Below are positions 6,859 to 6,990 of a stretch of 6,990 nucleotides of DNA, piece after piece. The translations under genes and the position numbers were made by a program. This stretch comes from Parcubacteria group bacterium GW2011_GWA2_47_7. GTDB lineage: Bacteria > Patescibacteriota > Minisyncoccia > Phycocordibacterales > UBA6899. How positions within the stretch are numbered: the stretch's first letter is position 1; every line of letters starts with the position of its first letter. The notes beneath the pieces were generated by a model. The model saw nothing but the letters and a program-made list of their open reading frames with translations. It did not search any database and was not told the DNA's origin. The stretch covers positions 1 through 6,990 of the forward strand of contig LCOM01000060.1 in the NCBI GenBank assembly GCA_000999395.1, read 5' to 3'.

Positions 6859-6990
6859 CTATCCTTTCCGGCGCGCGCGCTGACTGATCAACGCGCGCAG
6901 CCGGAGCCTGGCAAGATCGAGGTCGGCCTTGCTCCGTGCGTTAGCCCTGAAATGTTTGGGACGGCGGTTCGGCGTCGTCAATGTCCACCG
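6859..6990 (-). CDS. C-terminal end of a small basic protein, possible HigB/RelE-type toxin; 5' end outside window
   Basis: A minus-strand frame is open from the right edge to TAG 6861-6859 (43 codons). It ends with HFRANARSKADLDLARLRL followed by RALISQRARRKG. It lies seven bases ahead of the antitoxin-like start, the usual toxin-then-antitoxin order of hig-type modules. The segment SKADLDLARLRLRAL resembles the C-terminal helix of phage Gp49-like/HigB toxins, which often end in a charged helix after a TPK-type turn. The catalytic part would lie outside the window, so the identity rests mainly on its neighbour. It could instead be another small basic protein. Confidence 0.4.
   Translation of the reverse strand, partial: RWTLTTPNRRPKHFRANARSKADLDLARLRLRALISQRARRKG
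6873..6898. repeat. Very GC-rich inverted repeat
   Basis: GCGCGCG at 6873-6879 pairs with CGCGCGC at 6892-6898. After one C/A mismatch the stem extends by TGA/TCA (6881-6883 with 6888-6890), leaving a four-base CTGA loop. It lies inside the Arg-rich end of the putative toxin frame, so it may simply reflect Arg/Ala codons at high GC. As a strong hairpin next to the breakpoint it could also impede sequencing or template copying. Confidence 0.6.

Noticed and set aside
1..6990. Alternative genetic code (TGA as Gly, as in some CPR lineages)
   Set aside because: The long synthase frame contains no in-frame TGA, and the deacetylase frame has none before its end. The TGA codons seen in the PAP2 region accompany frameshifts and fit decay better.
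1..6990. CRISPR array, tRNA, rRNA or insertion sequence
   Set aside because: I saw no regularly spaced repeats, no cloverleaf with a TTC loop, no rRNA core words and no transposase or matching terminal inverted repeats, including around the 6780 junction.

Overview
The window looks like a piece of a Candidate Phyla Radiation (Patescibacteria, probably Parcubacteria-like) chromosome. The evidence is the type of secreted deacetylase, the small four-helix membrane protein and the PAP2-like remnant, all of which resemble families I associate with that group. The taxon is inferred from family resemblance, not from a marker gene. All genes read well in the standard code, with TGG for Trp and TGA as stop.

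Layout. From the left edge to about 3330, the minus strand is one uninterrupted reading frame of about 1110 codons. It has no stop inside the window, so a search for closed ORFs misses it. It encodes the first part of a cyclic beta-1,2-glucan synthase (NdvB/Cgs type): an N-terminal region, membrane helices, a complete GT84 glycosyltransferase core and the beginning of the central cyclisation domain. Upstream of it on the same strand are a 135-residue four-helix membrane protein (3443-3850) and the decayed remains of a PAP2-family phosphatase (about 3872-4139). The remnant still shows the SGHTG motif but is split over two frames.

Divergently, from 4332 on the plus strand, lies a secreted modular protein. 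It has a signal peptide, three copies of a jelly-roll-like carbohydrate-binding-type module, an Ig-like domain, a second beta-sandwich linker domain, and the first half of a NodB polysaccharide deacetylase domain. The deacetylase stops abruptly at 6794, before catalytic motifs 3 to 5.

The last roughly 210 bases (from about 6780) differ in character. They are about 63% GC by hand count, against about 43% in 6541-6660. On the minus strand they encode the end of a basic, toxin-like protein followed by the start of an XRE/HigA-type antitoxin, which is itself cut off at the point where the deacetylase begins. Two convergent genes broken at one point, with a GC step, indicate either a recombination/insertion breakpoint or a chimeric assembly join.

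Functionally, the left and middle parts fit a cell-surface glycan locus: membrane synthesis of a beta-glucan, a former lipid-phosphate phosphatase, and an exported glycan-binding deacetylase. Joint function is an inference from proximity only.
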